64,000 bases of DNA from Rhizobacter sp. (GCA_019635355.1 JAHBZQ010000001.1:1302001-1366000); one strand, 5' to 3'. Shown: positions 11,016 to 19,808, numbered from the stretch's first letter. Made by a program: numbers and translations. The notes: generated by a model not told the origin, from the sequence alone.

Positions 11016-12254
11016 ATGTACGAGGCCTACCAAGCCCATGCCGACTTGATGTGGCCGCTGCGCACCTTCGCCCGGAGCACCCTGCCCTGGCTGCGCGACA
11101 AGAGCCTGGGCCTGGATGCGGTCGACACCCACCGCAAGTTCGCCGCGATGCTCGAAGTCATCAAGCTCGGCGAGATCACGCACCATCGGCCGCCCTTCGA
11201 CATCGACCAGGTGCTCGTCAAGGGCGAGCCCGTCGGCGTGACGGAAGAAGCGACCCACGTCACGCCCTTCGGCACGCTGCTGCACTTCAAGAAGGCACTG
11301 CCGGCCGGCGCGCCGGTGCAGCCGCGGGTGCTGATCGTGGCGCCGATGTCGGGCCACTTCGCCACGCTGCTGCGCGACACCGTCGAGACCATGCTGGTGG
11401 ACCATGACGTCTACATCACCGACTGGCACAACGCACGCGACGTGCCGCTGATGCACGGCCGCTTCGGCCTCGACGAGTACACCGAGCACCTGATGGACTT
11501 CCTGCGCGTGCTCGGGCCCGGCGCGCACCTGATGGCGATCTGCCAGCCGTGTGTGTCGGCGCTGAGCGCAGTGGCGCTGATGTCGGAAGACGGCGACCCC
11601 GCCACGCCCGCGAGCCTCACGCTGATGGCCGGCCCGATCGACTGCCGCATCAGCCCGACCGAAGTGAACAAGCTCGCGATGACCAGGGGCATCGAGTGGT
11701 TCGAGAGTCACCTGGTGAGCCGCGTGCCCTGGCGCTTCAAGGGCGGCGGCCGGCGCGTGTACCCGGGCTTCATGCAGCTCACCGCGTTCATGTCGATGAA
11801 CAAGGAGCGGCACATCGAAGCCTTCAAGACCTACTACGCCAACCTCGCGAAGCCCGACCCCGACGAAGAGACGATCCAGGCGGCCGAGCACACCCGCAAG
11901 TTCTACGAAGAGTATTTCGCGGTGGCCGACCTGCCGGCCGAGTTCTACCTGGAGACGGTGAGCCTGGTGTTCCAGGAGTACGCGCTGCCGCAAGGGCAGC
12001 TCAAGTTCCGCGGACGCACGATCGACCCGTCGAAGATCCGCCGCACCGCGCTGCTCACGGTGGAAGGCGAGCGCGACGACATCTGCGCCACCGGGCAGAC
12101 GCTCGCCGCGCAAGACCTCTGCACCAACCTGCGGCCGTACATGCGGACGCACTACGTGCAGGCCGGGGTCGGGCACTACGGGGTGTTCAGTGGCCGCCGC
12201 TGGCGTTCACAGATCTACCCCGTGGTGAGAGACGTGATCCACGTCTCTCAGTGA
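11016..12254 (+). CDS. phaZ: Intracellular polyhydroxyalkanoate (PHB) depolymerase
   Basis: Mobilises stored polyhydroxybutyrate granules. The 412-residue protein matches the PhaZa1-type intracellular depolymerases of Ralstonia and relatives: N-terminus MYEAYQAHADLMWPLRTFAR, a long alpha/beta-hydrolase core and the PHB_depo_C end with HYVQAGVGHYGVFSGRRWR, which contains the probable catalytic His. In place of a GxSxG lipase box it has LMAICQPCVSALSAV, with a Cys near residue 176 in the nucleophile position, as is known for this subgroup. The start has GAGAGGAGACGCCC upstream. There is no signal peptide, which fits action on cytoplasmic granules. It is convergent with the TRAP operon, with six bases between stop codons. 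Confidence 0.95.
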   Translation: MYEAYQAHADLMWPLRTFARSTLPWLRDKSLGLDAVDTHRKFAAMLEVIKLGEITHHRPPFDIDQVLVKGEPVGVTEEATHVTPFGTLLHFKKALPAGAPVQPRVLIVAPMSGHFATLLRDTVETMLVDHDVYITDWHNARDVPLMHGRFGLDEYTEHLMDFLRVLGPGAHLMAICQPCVSALSAVALMSEDGDPATPASLTLMAGPIDCRISPTEVNKLAMTRGIEWFESHLVSRVPWRFKGGGRRVYPGFMQLTAFMSMNKERHIEAFKTYYANLAKPDPDEETIQAAEHTRKFYEEYFAVADLPAEFYLETVSLVFQEYALPQGQLKFRGRTIDPSKIRRTALLTVEGERDDICATGQTLAAQDLCTNLRPYMRTHYVQAGVGHYGVFSGRRWRSQIYPVVRDVIHVSQ

Positions 12255-12260
12255 CTCACA

Positions 12261-13268
12261 TCACTTCTTGCGCAGCTTGGCCAGTTCGGCCTGGGTTTCG
12301 TTCCAGAGATCCTGACCCACGTTCGCTGCGATCGAGGCGTTGATCGCGCCCAGCTTCTCGCGCATGCGCGCCGCTTCCGAGGCCGGCAGCTCGTTGATCT
12401 GCATGCCCTTGCCCTTCAAGTCGGCGAGCGCCTTGGCGGCTTCGTCGCGCGTGTCCTTGCGCTCGAAGTCGCGGCTCTTCACCGCGGCGTCTTGCAGCAC
12501 CTTCTTCTCGGCGGGCGAGAGTTGGTCCCAGAACTTCTTGCTCACCGTCACGATCCACGGGCTGTAGACGTGGTTGGTGACGGTCAGGTACTTCTGCACC
12601 TCGTAGAACTTGCTCGAGAGGATGGTGTTGTACGGGTTCTCCTGGCCGTCGACCGCCTTGGTCTCCAGCGCGCTGAAGAGCTCGCTGAAGGGCAGCGGGA
12701 TGGCGTTGGCGCCGAGCGTCTTGAAGCTGTCGAGGAAGACGTTGTTCTGCATCACGCGCAGCTTGATGCCGTCGAGGTCTTCCAGCTTGGCGACCGCACG
12801 CTTGTTGTTGGTGAGGTTGCGAAAGCCGTTCTCCCAGTAGACGAGGCCGACCAGACCCTTCTCTTCGAGCTTGGCCTTGACCTTGTTGCCCACCGGGCCG
12901 TCGAGCACGGCGTCGGCCTCTTTGGCGTTGTTGAAGAGGAAGGGCGTGTCCCACAGCGCCATCTCCTTCGTGATGCCCACGAGCGTGGCGGTCGAGCCGA
13001 CCATCATCTCCTGGGCGCCGCCGATCAGCGCCTGCTGCATCTGCACGTCGGTGCCGAGGCTGGCGGCGCCGAAGGCGCGCACCTTCATCTTGCCGCCCGA
13101 GAGTTTCTCGACCTCGTCGATGAAGACTTTGGTGGCGCGGCCCTGGTTCGACTGCTCGTTGAGGCCGTAGCCGAAGCGGATGAGGCGGGGTTTGATGTCC
13201 TGGGCGAAGGCCGGGGCGACGCAGGCGGCGGCCAGCGCGGCGATGAGGGTGCGGCGGAAGAGTCTCAT
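12261..13268 (-). CDS. TRAP transporter substrate-binding protein (DctP family)
   Basis: The periplasmic receptor of a tripartite ATP-independent transporter, 335 residues. The signal peptide is MRLFRRTLIAALAAACVAPAFA-QD. The mature part has family landmarks such as IRFGYGLNEQSNQGRATKVFIDEVEKLSGGKMKV and MVGSTATLVGITKEMALWDTPFLF, plus the central VMQNNVFLDSFKTLGANAIPLPFSELFSAL with the arginine-containing strand that holds carboxylates. The start at 13268 has AGGAGACAAACC upstream. It is last in the operon gntK-dctQ-dctM-dctP, so the ligand is probably gluconate or a related sugar acid. Specificity is inferred from context. Confidence 0.92.
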   Translation of the reverse strand: MRLFRRTLIAALAAACVAPAFAQDIKPRLIRFGYGLNEQSNQGRATKVFIDEVEKLSGGKMKVRAFGAASLGTDVQMQQALIGGAQEMMVGSTATLVGITKEMALWDTPFLFNNAKEADAVLDGPVGNKVKAKLEEKGLVGLVYWENGFRNLTNNKRAVAKLEDLDGIKLRVMQNNVFLDSFKTLGANAIPLPFSELFSALETKAVDGQENPYNTILSSKFYEVQKYLTVTNHVYSPWIVTVSKKFWDQLSPAEKKVLQDAAVKSRDFERKDTRDEAAKALADLKGKGMQINELPASEAARMREKLGAINASIAANVGQDLWNETQAELAKLRKK

Positions 13269-13308
13269 GGTTTGTCTCCTGTTGGGCATGGCGAGAGAGC
13301 GAAAGCGG

Positions 13309-14598
13309 TCACCGCATCCACTTGACGGGCGCGATGACGATCTGGGGAAACACGACGAACAAGGTGAGGATCGCGAGGTAGACGGCGAGGAAGGGGTTCA
13401 CCCCTTTGATGACCTGGTCGAGCCGAAGCCGGCCCACTCCGGCCACCACGTTGAGCACGGTGCCCACCGGCGGGGTGATGAGGCCGATGGCGCCGTTGAG
13501 CACGAACATCAGGCCGAAGTACACCGGGTCGATGCCGGCCTTGGCCGCGATCGGCAGCATGACCGGCGCGAAGATGAGGATGGTGGGCGTGAGGTCGAGC
13601 GCCGTGCCGATCAGCACCAGCACGATCATCATCACCGCCATCAGCACGCGCGGGTGCTCCACCAGGGGCCCAAGCCAGGCGGTGAGCGTGGCCGGCAGGT
13701 CGGCCAGCGTCACCATGTAGCTCGTGACCTGCGCCCCGGCGCAGAGAAACATCACGATGGCCGTCGTCTTGGCCGCGCGCACCAGCACGCCGTGGAACTG
13801 CGGCAGCGTCATCTCGCGGTGCACGAAGAAGGCGATGACCATCGCGTAGAAGGCCGCCACCACCGCCGCTTCGGTGGGCGTGAAGACACCCGTCTTCATG
13901 CCGCCGATGATGATGAGCGGCATCAGCAAGGCCCAGAACGCCTTGACGGTGATCTTCACGCGCTCGCCCATCGGCACGGGCGGGTTCTCGACCAGCGTCA
14001 TGCCACGCACCTGCAGCTTCCAGGCGACCACCAGCCCCACGCCCATGATGAGCCCGGGCACGATGCCCGAGAGGAAGAGCGAGGAGATCGAGGTGTTGGT
14101 CGTCACGCCATAGATCACGAACGGCATCGACGGCGGAATGATGGGCGCGATGATCCCGCCCGAGGCGATGAGGCCGGCGCTGGTCGCCATCGGGTAGCCG
14201 TGGGCCCGCATCATCGGCAGCAGGATGGTCGCGAGCGCTGCGGTGTCGGCCAGGGCCGAGCCGCTCATGCTGGCCATGAGGATGGCGGCGCCAATGGTCA
14301 CGAAACCCAGGCCGCCCTTGATGTGGCCGACCCAGGCCTGCGCCATGTCGATGATGCGGCGGCTGATGCCGCCCGCGTTCATCAGCTCGCCGGCGAGGAT
14401 GAAGAACGGCACCGCGAGCAGCGGGAAGCTGTCGATGCCGGCCACGAGGTTCTGCGCGAAGAGCTGGGTGTCGAAGAAGCCGAGCACCCAGGCCATCGAG
14501 GCCCCGGTGAGCACGAGCGCAAAGGCCATCGGCACGCCGATGCCCATGAAGCCCAGCATGGCGACGATGAAGATGACGGCGACGAGGCCCTGGTCCAT
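13309..14598 (-). CDS. TRAP transporter large permease (DctM family)
   Basis: The main membrane channel of the TRAP system, driven by an ion gradient. It is 429 residues with about 12-13 hydrophobic segments. The diagnostic stretches are LLAVPFFILAGELMNAGGISRRI, GAAILMASMSGSALADTAALATILLPMM and ASGGIIAPIIPPSMPFVIYG. GAGGAA lies before the ATG. It is placed 19 bp after dctQ and 40 bp before dctP. It transports the substrate delivered by the DctP-type receptor. Confidence 0.95.
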   Translation of the reverse strand: MDQGLVAVIFIVAMLGFMGIGVPMAFALVLTGASMAWVLGFFDTQLFAQNLVAGIDSFPLLAVPFFILAGELMNAGGISRRIIDMAQAWVGHIKGGLGFVTIGAAILMASMSGSALADTAALATILLPMMRAHGYPMATSAGLIASGGIIAPIIPPSMPFVIYGVTTNTSISSLFLSGIVPGLIMGVGLVVAWKLQVRGMTLVENPPVPMGERVKITVKAFWALLMPLIIIGGMKTGVFTPTEAAVVAAFYAMVIAFFVHREMTLPQFHGVLVRAAKTTAIVMFLCAGAQVTSYMVTLADLPATLTAWLGPLVEHPRVLMAVMMIVLVLIGTALDLTPTILIFAPVMLPIAAKAGIDPVYFGLMFVLNGAIGLITPPVGTVLNVVAGVGRLRLDQVIKGVNPFLAVYLAILTLFVVFPQIVIAPVKWMR

Positions 14599-14617
14599 GA
14601 CGTGTTCCTCTCGCCTC

Positions 14618-15121
14618 TCACTCGACGTCGACTTCGTGGCCGAAGTCGATCGGTTTGCCGCGCAGCAGGTCGACGAGCGCCATCACGCCGATGGCCGCCG
14701 AGCACAGCAGCGCCGGCAGCGGCAACAGCGCGGCCGGGTAGCCGAGCACCACGCTCTTGCTGCCCATGCCCACCACCACTTGCTGCCAGGCCCCCCAGCC
14801 CACCAGCACGCAGGTGGCGACCACCAGCGCGTGGATCACGCGTGTCAGCACCTTCAGCGCCACCGGCCTGGCCTGCAGGGGCCGCAGCAGGCTCGTGAAC
14901 GCCATGTGCTCGCCCAGCGGGTAGGCCGCGGTCGCGCCGATGAAGACCATCCACACGAAAAGCAGGCGCGAGAGTTCTTCGCTGGCCGCGATGCCGCTGC
15001 CGAAGCCGTAGCGCAGCACCACGTTGATGAAGACGGCCAGGGCCATCACGGCCAGGGCGAGCGCCATCGCCATCTCGGCCAGGCGTTGCGCACCGTTGCG
15101 CGGGGCGTCGTGTCGGGTCAT
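14618..15121 (-). CDS. TRAP transporter small permease (DctQ family)
   Basis: The small membrane subunit that pairs with DctM, 167 residues with four hydrophobic segments. The DctQ signature is visible in FINVVLRYGFGSGIAASEELSRLLFVWMVFIGATAAYPLGEHMAF. The ATG at 15121 overlaps the stop of gntK in ATGA, so the transporter is translated coupled to gluconokinase. This coupling is the strongest sign that the TRAP system handles gluconate. Confidence 0.92.
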   Translation of the reverse strand: MTRHDAPRNGAQRLAEMAMALALAVMALAVFINVVLRYGFGSGIAASEELSRLLFVWMVFIGATAAYPLGEHMAFTSLLRPLQARPVALKVLTRVIHALVVATCVLVGWGAWQQVVVGMGSKSVVLGYPAALLPLPALLCSAAIGVMALVDLLRGKPIDFGHEVDVE

Positions 15122-15624
15122 GGGTTGCTCCTGATCCAATCGGCCACACGGTCGGCCAGCACATCGCGCGGCAATAGCGCATCGATGCACAGCACGCCCG
15201 GCTCGCCGTGCGGTGGCTCCAGCGTGGCGAACTGGCTGTCGACGAGACTCGGCGGAAAGAGATGCTCGCCCGCCCGTGCCGCCACGCGCTGCAGGGCCTG
15301 CGGCTTGTCGATCTCCAGGTAGACGAAGCGCAGGCCGGCGTCGCGGCTGCGCAGCAGGTCGCGGTAGCTGCGCTTGAGGGCCGAGCAGGTGAGCGCCGCC
15401 GACTGGCCGCGCCGTTGATGGTCGGCCAGCAGCCCACCCAAGATGGCGAGCCACTCGGCACGGTCGTGGTCGGTGAGGGCGATGCCCTGGCGCATCTTGG
15501 CCTTGCTCGCCTCGAGGTGGTAGTCGTCACCCTCGATCAGCGTCCAGCCCATGCGCTGCGCCACCGCCTGGCCCGCGCTCGACTTGCCGCAACCGGCCAC
15601 ACCCATGAAGACGACGGAAGACAT
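15118..15624 (-). CDS. gntK: Gluconokinase
   Basis: Phosphorylates D-gluconate to 6-phosphogluconate, feeding the Entner-Doudoroff or pentose phosphate pathway. The 168 residues match the P-loop gluconokinase family: Walker A GVAGCGKSS (Lys14), LIEGDDYHLEASKAKMRQGIALTDHDR with substrate contacts, TCSALKRSYRDLLR, and FPPSLVDSQFATLEPP. It is the first gene of the uptake operon. A perfect palindrome sits three bases upstream of its ATG, covering the place where a ribosome binding site would be, so repression should be direct. Confidence 0.95.
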   Translation of the reverse strand: MSSVVFMGVAGCGKSSAGQAVAQRMGWTLIEGDDYHLEASKAKMRQGIALTDHDRAEWLAILGGLLADHQRRGQSAALTCSALKRSYRDLLRSRDAGLRFVYLEIDKPQALQRVAARAGEHLFPPSLVDSQFATLEPPHGEPGVLCIDALLPRDVLADRVADWIRSNP

Positions 15625-15626
15625 TG

Positions 15627-15638
15627 GATAGCGCTATC
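15627..15638. promoter_or_regulatory. Candidate LacI-family (GntR-type) operator O1
   Basis: GATAGCGCTATC is a perfect 12-bp palindrome with the central CG typical of LacI-family operators. It lies just upstream of gntK. A near-identical site lies at 15764-15777 next to the regulator gene. Confidence 0.65.
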
Positions 15639-15683
15639 TCGTTGAAGCCGAAAAACGGCTCTGCATGCGGCCGCCCGTTCCTG

Positions 15684-15695
15684 TTGTTGCAACAA
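15684..15695. promoter_or_regulatory. Palindrome TTGTTGCAACAA in the gntK-LacI intergenic region
   Basis: A perfect 12-bp inverted repeat between the two GATAGCGCTATC-type sites, of different sequence. It may be the site of another regulator. No protein can be assigned. Confidence 0.35.
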
Positions 15696-15763
15696 GCCCC
15701 ATCCGGCTCCCACCAGGTTCCTTCAGGGAAACCCACGAGGCTTTGGCCTTGCTGCAACGCGTT

Positions 15764-15777
15764 GGACAGCGCTATCC
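15764..15777. promoter_or_regulatory. Candidate LacI-family operator O2
   Basis: GGACAGCGCTATCC is a palindrome with one imperfect base pair that shares AGCGCTATC with O1. It is centred about 62 bp upstream of the LacI-type regulator gene, suiting autoregulation and looping to O1 about 138 bp away. Confidence 0.6.
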
Positions 15778-15832
15778 TAGACCCCACCGCATTCATCGCC
15801 ATGCGGGCTAACCCGTATCCCTGACAACACCC

Positions 15833-16855
15833 ATGCCCTCTTCCCGCCGCCCCCGCGCCACCGGCCGTGTGACCCTGGGCGACGTGGCCGCTGCGGCCGG
15901 CGTCAGCCCGATCACCGTCTCGCGCGCGTTGCGCGGCGAGCGCAGCGTGGCCGCCGAGCTCGTGGCCCGCGTGCAGGCCGCCGCGCAGCAGCTCGGCTAC
16001 GTGCCCGATCCGGCCGCCCGCGCGCTCGCCTCGGCTCGCAGCTCGCACGTGGCCGTGCTCATCCCGCTGCTCACCAACACCCTCTTCGTCGACCTGCTCG
16101 AAGCGGTGCACCGCACGCTGCTGCCCGCCGGCTTCCAGACGCTCATCGGCGTCACGCACTACGACCCGCAGGAAGAAGAGCAGCTCCTGCGCAGCTACAT
16201 GGCGCACCGGCCGGCGGGCCTGCTCGTCACCGGCTTCGACCGCACCGAAGCGAGCCGCCAGCTGATCGCCGCAAGCGGCGTGCCCTGCGTGCACGTGATG
16301 GAGACGACGCAAGCGCCGGGCGTGCACAGCGTGGGCTTCTCGCAAACCGACGCGGGCCACGCCATCACCGCCCACCTGCTCGCACGCGGCCGCAAGCGCA
16401 TCGCCTTCGTCGCCGCGCAGCTCGACCCGCGCGTGATGCAGCGCGCCGAGGGCTACCGCCGCTGCCTGCGCGAGGCCGGGCTCTACGACCCGAAGCTCGA
16501 GCTGCTGAACCCCGAGCGCTCATCGATGGCGCTCGGTGGCCAGCTCTTCGAGCAGTTGCTCAAGACACACCCCGACGTCGACGCCATGTTCTTCTGCAAC
16601 GACGACCTCGCCCAGGGCGGCCTGCTGGCCGCACTGCGCCTGGGCGTGAAGGTGCCCGAGCGCGTGGCGGTGGCCGGCTTCAACGACCTCGCCGGCAGCG
16701 ACCAGATGCTGCCGCCGCTCACCACCGTGCACACGCCCCGCACCGAGATCGGCGAAGAAGCGGCGCGCATGCTGCTCGCGCTGATGCGGCGCGAGCCGGT
16801 GGCGCAGGCGTCGGTCGACGTGGGCTACCAGCTGGTGCAGCGACAGAGCACCTGA
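15833..16855 (+). CDS. gntR: LacI-family transcriptional repressor of gluconate genes (GntR-type)
   Basis: A protein of 340 residues. The N-terminal helix-turn-helix and hinge are clear: RVTLGDVAAAAGVSPITVSRALRGERSVAAELVARVQAAAQQLGYVPDPAARALAS. A periplasmic-binding-like effector domain follows, with SHVAVLIPLLTNTLFVDLLEAVHRTL and FNDLAGSDQMLPPLTTVHTPRTEIGEEAARMLL. It is divergent from gntK-dctQMP, with 208 bp between starts containing two related palindromes. By context the effector is gluconate or its phosphate. No clear Shine-Dalgarno precedes the ATG. The name rests on family and neighbours. Confidence 0.85.
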   Translation: MPSSRRPRATGRVTLGDVAAAAGVSPITVSRALRGERSVAAELVARVQAAAQQLGYVPDPAARALASARSSHVAVLIPLLTNTLFVDLLEAVHRTLLPAGFQTLIGVTHYDPQEEEQLLRSYMAHRPAGLLVTGFDRTEASRQLIAASGVPCVHVMETTQAPGVHSVGFSQTDAGHAITAHLLARGRKRIAFVAAQLDPRVMQRAEGYRRCLREAGLYDPKLELLNPERSSMALGGQLFEQLLKTHPDVDAMFFCNDDLAQGGLLAALRLGVKVPERVAVAGFNDLAGSDQMLPPLTTVHTPRTEIGEEAARMLLALMRREPVAQASVDVGYQLVQRQST

Positions 16856-17881
16856 TCACGCGTGCCCGAGGATCGGGTGCGGCTCGTAGCCCTGGCCGAG
16901 CTGCTTGAGATCCTCGGCCGACAAGTGCAGCTCCACCGCGGCCGCCGCATCGTCGAACTGGGGCATCTTGCTCGCGCCGATGATGGGCCCCGTGACGCCG
17001 GGCTGGTACAGCAGCCACGCGTAGGCGAGCGTCGCCGCACTCACGCCACGCTGGGTGGCCATGGCCTTCAGGCGGTCGACGGTCGCGAAATCGCTGTCGC
17101 GGTAGTAGAGGTGCTGGGCCAGGTCGTCGGTCTTCGCGCGTTCCGTGGCGCCGCTCGTCTTGTCGTCTCGCGCACGGTTGCCGGCGAGGAAACCTCTGGC
17201 CAGCGGGCTCCACGGAATCACGGCCACGCCCTGGTCACGGCAGAGCGGCAGCATCTCGCGCTCTTCCTCGCGGTAGGCGAGGTTGTAGTGGTTCTGCATG
17301 CTGACGAAGCGCGTCCAGCCGTTTTCCTTCGCCACCTGCTGCGCCTTGGCGAATTGCCAGGCCCACATGGAGCTCGCACCGATGTAGCGCGCCTTGCCGG
17401 CCTTCACCACGTCGTGCAGCGCTTCCATCGTCTCTTCGATGGGCGTGTGCGGGTCCCAGCGGTGGATCTGGTAGAGGTCGACGTAGTCGGTGTTCAGGCG
17501 CTTCAGGCTCGCGTCGATGGCGTGGAAGATGCGCTTGCGGCTCAGGCCATGCGTGTTGAGCGGCACACGCTGGGCCGAGGTGTGGGTGCCGAACTTGGTC
17601 TCCATCGACACGGGGAAGAACACCTTGGTGGCGATGACGATCTCGTCGCGCTTGCAGAACTCGCCGAGCAGCTTGCCCGTCAGCACCTCGCTCTCGCCGG
17701 CGGAGTAGGTGTCGGCGGTGTCGAAGAAGTTGATGCCGAGCTCGACGGCCTTCCTCACGAGCGGTCGGCTGGCGGCTTCGTCCAGCACCCAGGGCCGCCA
17801 CTCCGGCGTGCCGTAGGTCATCATGCCCAGGCACAGGCGGGACACCTGCAGGCCGGTCGACCCGAGACGCGTGTATTTCAT
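16856..17881 (-). CDS. Aldo/keto reductase
   Basis: An NADPH-dependent TIM-barrel oxidoreductase of 341 residues. It has the catalytic tetrad context FFDTADTYSAGESEVLTGKLL (Asp, Tyr), IATKVFF (Lys) and LYQIHRWDPHTPIEETMEAL (His), plus the cofactor end GPIIGASKMPQFDDAAAAVELHLSAEDLK. It is closest in pattern to the YajO/Tas-like open-chain subgroup. Its stop begins one base after the stop of the convergent LacI regulator. The substrate is unknown. Confidence 0.92.
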   Translation of the reverse strand: MKYTRLGSTGLQVSRLCLGMMTYGTPEWRPWVLDEAASRPLVRKAVELGINFFDTADTYSAGESEVLTGKLLGEFCKRDEIVIATKVFFPVSMETKFGTHTSAQRVPLNTHGLSRKRIFHAIDASLKRLNTDYVDLYQIHRWDPHTPIEETMEALHDVVKAGKARYIGASSMWAWQFAKAQQVAKENGWTRFVSMQNHYNLAYREEEREMLPLCRDQGVAVIPWSPLARGFLAGNRARDDKTSGATERAKTDDLAQHLYYRDSDFATVDRLKAMATQRGVSAATLAYAWLLYQPGVTGPIIGASKMPQFDDAAAAVELHLSAEDLKQLGQGYEPHPILGHA

Positions 17882-17936
17882 GGTGTGCTCGATGGTTGAA
17901 GCGGAGCCGCAAGGTTAGCGCCTGCCGCAGCGCCGG

Positions 17937-18431
17937 TCAGCCGGCGCCGCCCACCGTGCCCAGGTGCTCGTGCAGCCGGCGCATCAGCCGCACGAGCTGC
18001 TTCACCTCGGCATCGCTCAGCACCGACAGCCACGACTGCACGGCCGCGAAGTCATCGACGTTGCGCTCGCGCCAGAAACGGCGATGCTGCTCGGTGAGCA
18101 CCAGCCGGCGCGCGCGGCGGTCGGCCGGGTCTGCCGCGATCTCGAGGAAGCCCTTGCGCTCCAGCGCCAGCGCGATCTGCTTGACGTTCTGGTGCGTCAT
18201 GCCCAGGCCCTCGGCCACGAGCTTGAGCGTGGGCGGCTCGGCCTGGGCCTCGATCCACGACAGCATCGAGCCCTGCTGCACCGTGATGCCGCTGGGTGCG
18301 AGCTCACGCTCGAGCAGCCTGCGCAACCGCGCGCCACCGACGAGCAGCAGCCGGAAGGCCCGCACACGCTCGGCAACCTCAGGGGGCACCCCCTCGAGTG
18401 ACTGGTCCAGGCGTTGCTTGTCCGTTGACAT
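17937..18431 (-). CDS. MarR-family transcriptional regulator
   Basis: A 164-residue winged-helix regulator with the family core TVQQGSMLSWIEAQAEPPTLKLVAEGLGMTHQNVKQIALALERKGFLEIAADPADRRARRLVLTEQ (recognition helix and the DxxDRR wing). I chose the ATG at 18431; a longer frame upstream overlaps the divergent glycosyltransferase. Only 42 bp, AT-rich, separate it from that gene, so it likely represses both itself and the glycosyltransferase. The ligand is unknown. Confidence 0.9.
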   Translation of the reverse strand: MSTDKQRLDQSLEGVPPEVAERVRAFRLLLVGGARLRRLLERELAPSGITVQQGSMLSWIEAQAEPPTLKLVAEGLGMTHQNVKQIALALERKGFLEIAADPADRRARRLVLTEQHRRFWRERNVDDFAAVQSWLSVLSDAEVKQLVRLMRRLHEHLGTVGGAG

Positions 18432-18433
18432 AT

Positions 18434-18456
18434 CCAATATATTACCTATTATCGAT
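18434..18456. promoter_or_regulatory. AT-rich divergent control region of marR and glycosyltransferase
   Basis: This 42-bp gap is strikingly AT-rich for this genome and contains the palindrome AATATATT at 18436-18443 followed by a TATTAT element. It is the likely binding place of the MarR protein and must hold both promoters. The exact operator is not determined. Confidence 0.4.
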
Positions 18457-18473
18457 CCACATGGAGGACTGAC

Positions 18474-19793
18474 ATGATTGCACTGCTGCCTCACTGCGGT
18501 TTCCTCTCCGAGACGACACGCATGCTGCACATCGCGCAGGCCCTGCGGGCGCAGGGCGAAGCGGTGAGCCTGGCCACGCACGGCGGCCCTTATGCCGAGG
18601 TGCTCAGCCGGGCTGGCGAGCAGGTCACGCCCCTGGCGCCGCACTTCGACCGGGCACGCTGCGAGGTCTTCCTGCGCAACCTCATCCAGATCGGCCGGCC
18701 CGGCGTGCGCATGCAGCCGCCCGACGAAGTGCGCGAGAGCGTGCAGGCCGAGGCCGCGTTCCTGCGCGGCGTGGGCGCGCGCGCCGTGGTGTCGGGCTTC
18801 ACGCTCACCACCTACCTGTCGTCGCGGCTGGCAGGCATACCGCTCATCACCTCGCACGGCGGCTCCTACGTGCCGCCGGTGTTCGAACGGGGCCTGGCGC
18901 CGGTGCCCACGACGATGCCGATCCCGGGCACCGAGTGGCTGCCGCGTGCGGCCAAGCGCTTCCTCGCCAACCAGGGCGCCATGCGCATGCGCGACCCGAC
19001 ACGCTTTCTCAACGTGGTGGCCGCCGAACTCGGCGTGGAGCCGGTGCCCACGCTGGCTGCGCTGATGCTCGGTGACCTGACGCTCGTGACCGACGTGGCC
19101 GAGGTGCTCGGCGTGCCGGACGACGACATGGCCCGCTGGCAGCCGCAGCGCCCCGAAGCCTTTCGGCCCGGCACCCGGCTGGTGACCACCGGGCCGCTGT
19201 TTGCGCGCCTCGACGTTCCGGTGCCACCGGCCGTCACGCCCTTTCTCGATGGCTCACGGCCCACCGTGCTGGTGGTGCTGTCATCGGCGACACCCGAGCT
19301 GCTGCGCAAGGCGGTCAAACGCGTGCGCGCCACGGGGGCGCGGGTGATCGTGGGCGCGACGATCCACGACTACGGCGGAAGCGACGACGCCGACGTGGTG
19401 GTCGCCGGCCTGCTGCCCAACCACCTCGTGATGCCGCATGTCGACCTCGCCGTGTGCATGGGCGGCCAGGGCACGGTGCAGACCGCCATGACCTGTGGCA
19501 CGCCGCTGCTGGGCATCCCGCTGCACCCGGAGCAGGAACTCAATGTCGACCTCGCCGCGCGCCACGGCGCAGGCCTGGCGATCGCGCCACGGCATGTCGA
19601 CACGCCGAAGATGACGGCAATGGTTCGCCGCCTGCTCGACGAGCCAGGCTTCGCCGAGGGCGCGGCACGGGTGCAGCGCTGGTATGCCGGCGTGAACGGC
19701 GCCGAGCGAGCCGCCACCGCGATCAGGCACTGGTTGGGGGCCGGACAGGCCGCCCCGCAGCCTGCCACCGAGCGCCTCGCGCTCGCCGGCTGA
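18474..19793 (+). CDS. UGT/MGT-type glycosyltransferase
   Basis: A GT-B fold sugar transferase of 439 residues. The N-terminus reads MIALLPHCGFLSETTRMLHIAQALRAQGEAVSLATHGG (acceptor-domain start). The donor-binding C-terminal half has VAGLLPNHLVMPHVDLAVCMGGQGTVQTAMTCGTPLLGIPLHPEQELNVDLAARHGAGLAI, the equivalent of the UGT signature with Glu-Gln at the sugar site. GGAGG lies eight bases before the ATG. It resembles macrolide/rhamnosyl/flavonoid-type transferases, but donor and acceptor are not predictable. The divergent MarR gene suggests induction by a small, perhaps toxic, acceptor molecule. Confidence 0.85.
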   Translation: MIALLPHCGFLSETTRMLHIAQALRAQGEAVSLATHGGPYAEVLSRAGEQVTPLAPHFDRARCEVFLRNLIQIGRPGVRMQPPDEVRESVQAEAAFLRGVGARAVVSGFTLTTYLSSRLAGIPLITSHGGSYVPPVFERGLAPVPTTMPIPGTEWLPRAAKRFLANQGAMRMRDPTRFLNVVAAELGVEPVPTLAALMLGDLTLVTDVAEVLGVPDDDMARWQPQRPEAFRPGTRLVTTGPLFARLDVPVPPAVTPFLDGSRPTVLVVLSSATPELLRKAVKRVRATGARVIVGATIHDYGGSDDADVVVAGLLPNHLVMPHVDLAVCMGGQGTVQTAMTCGTPLLGIPLHPEQELNVDLAARHGAGLAIAPRHVDTPKMTAMVRRLLDEPGFAEGAARVQRWYAGVNGAERAATAIRHWLGAGQAAPQPATERLALAG

Positions 19794-19808
19794 TCCAGCA
19801 GCGCCGCC

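Noticed and set aside
15624..15824. 66-codon plus-strand frame between gntK and the LacI gene
   Set aside because: It runs through the operators, lacks a ribosome site and has no coding character.
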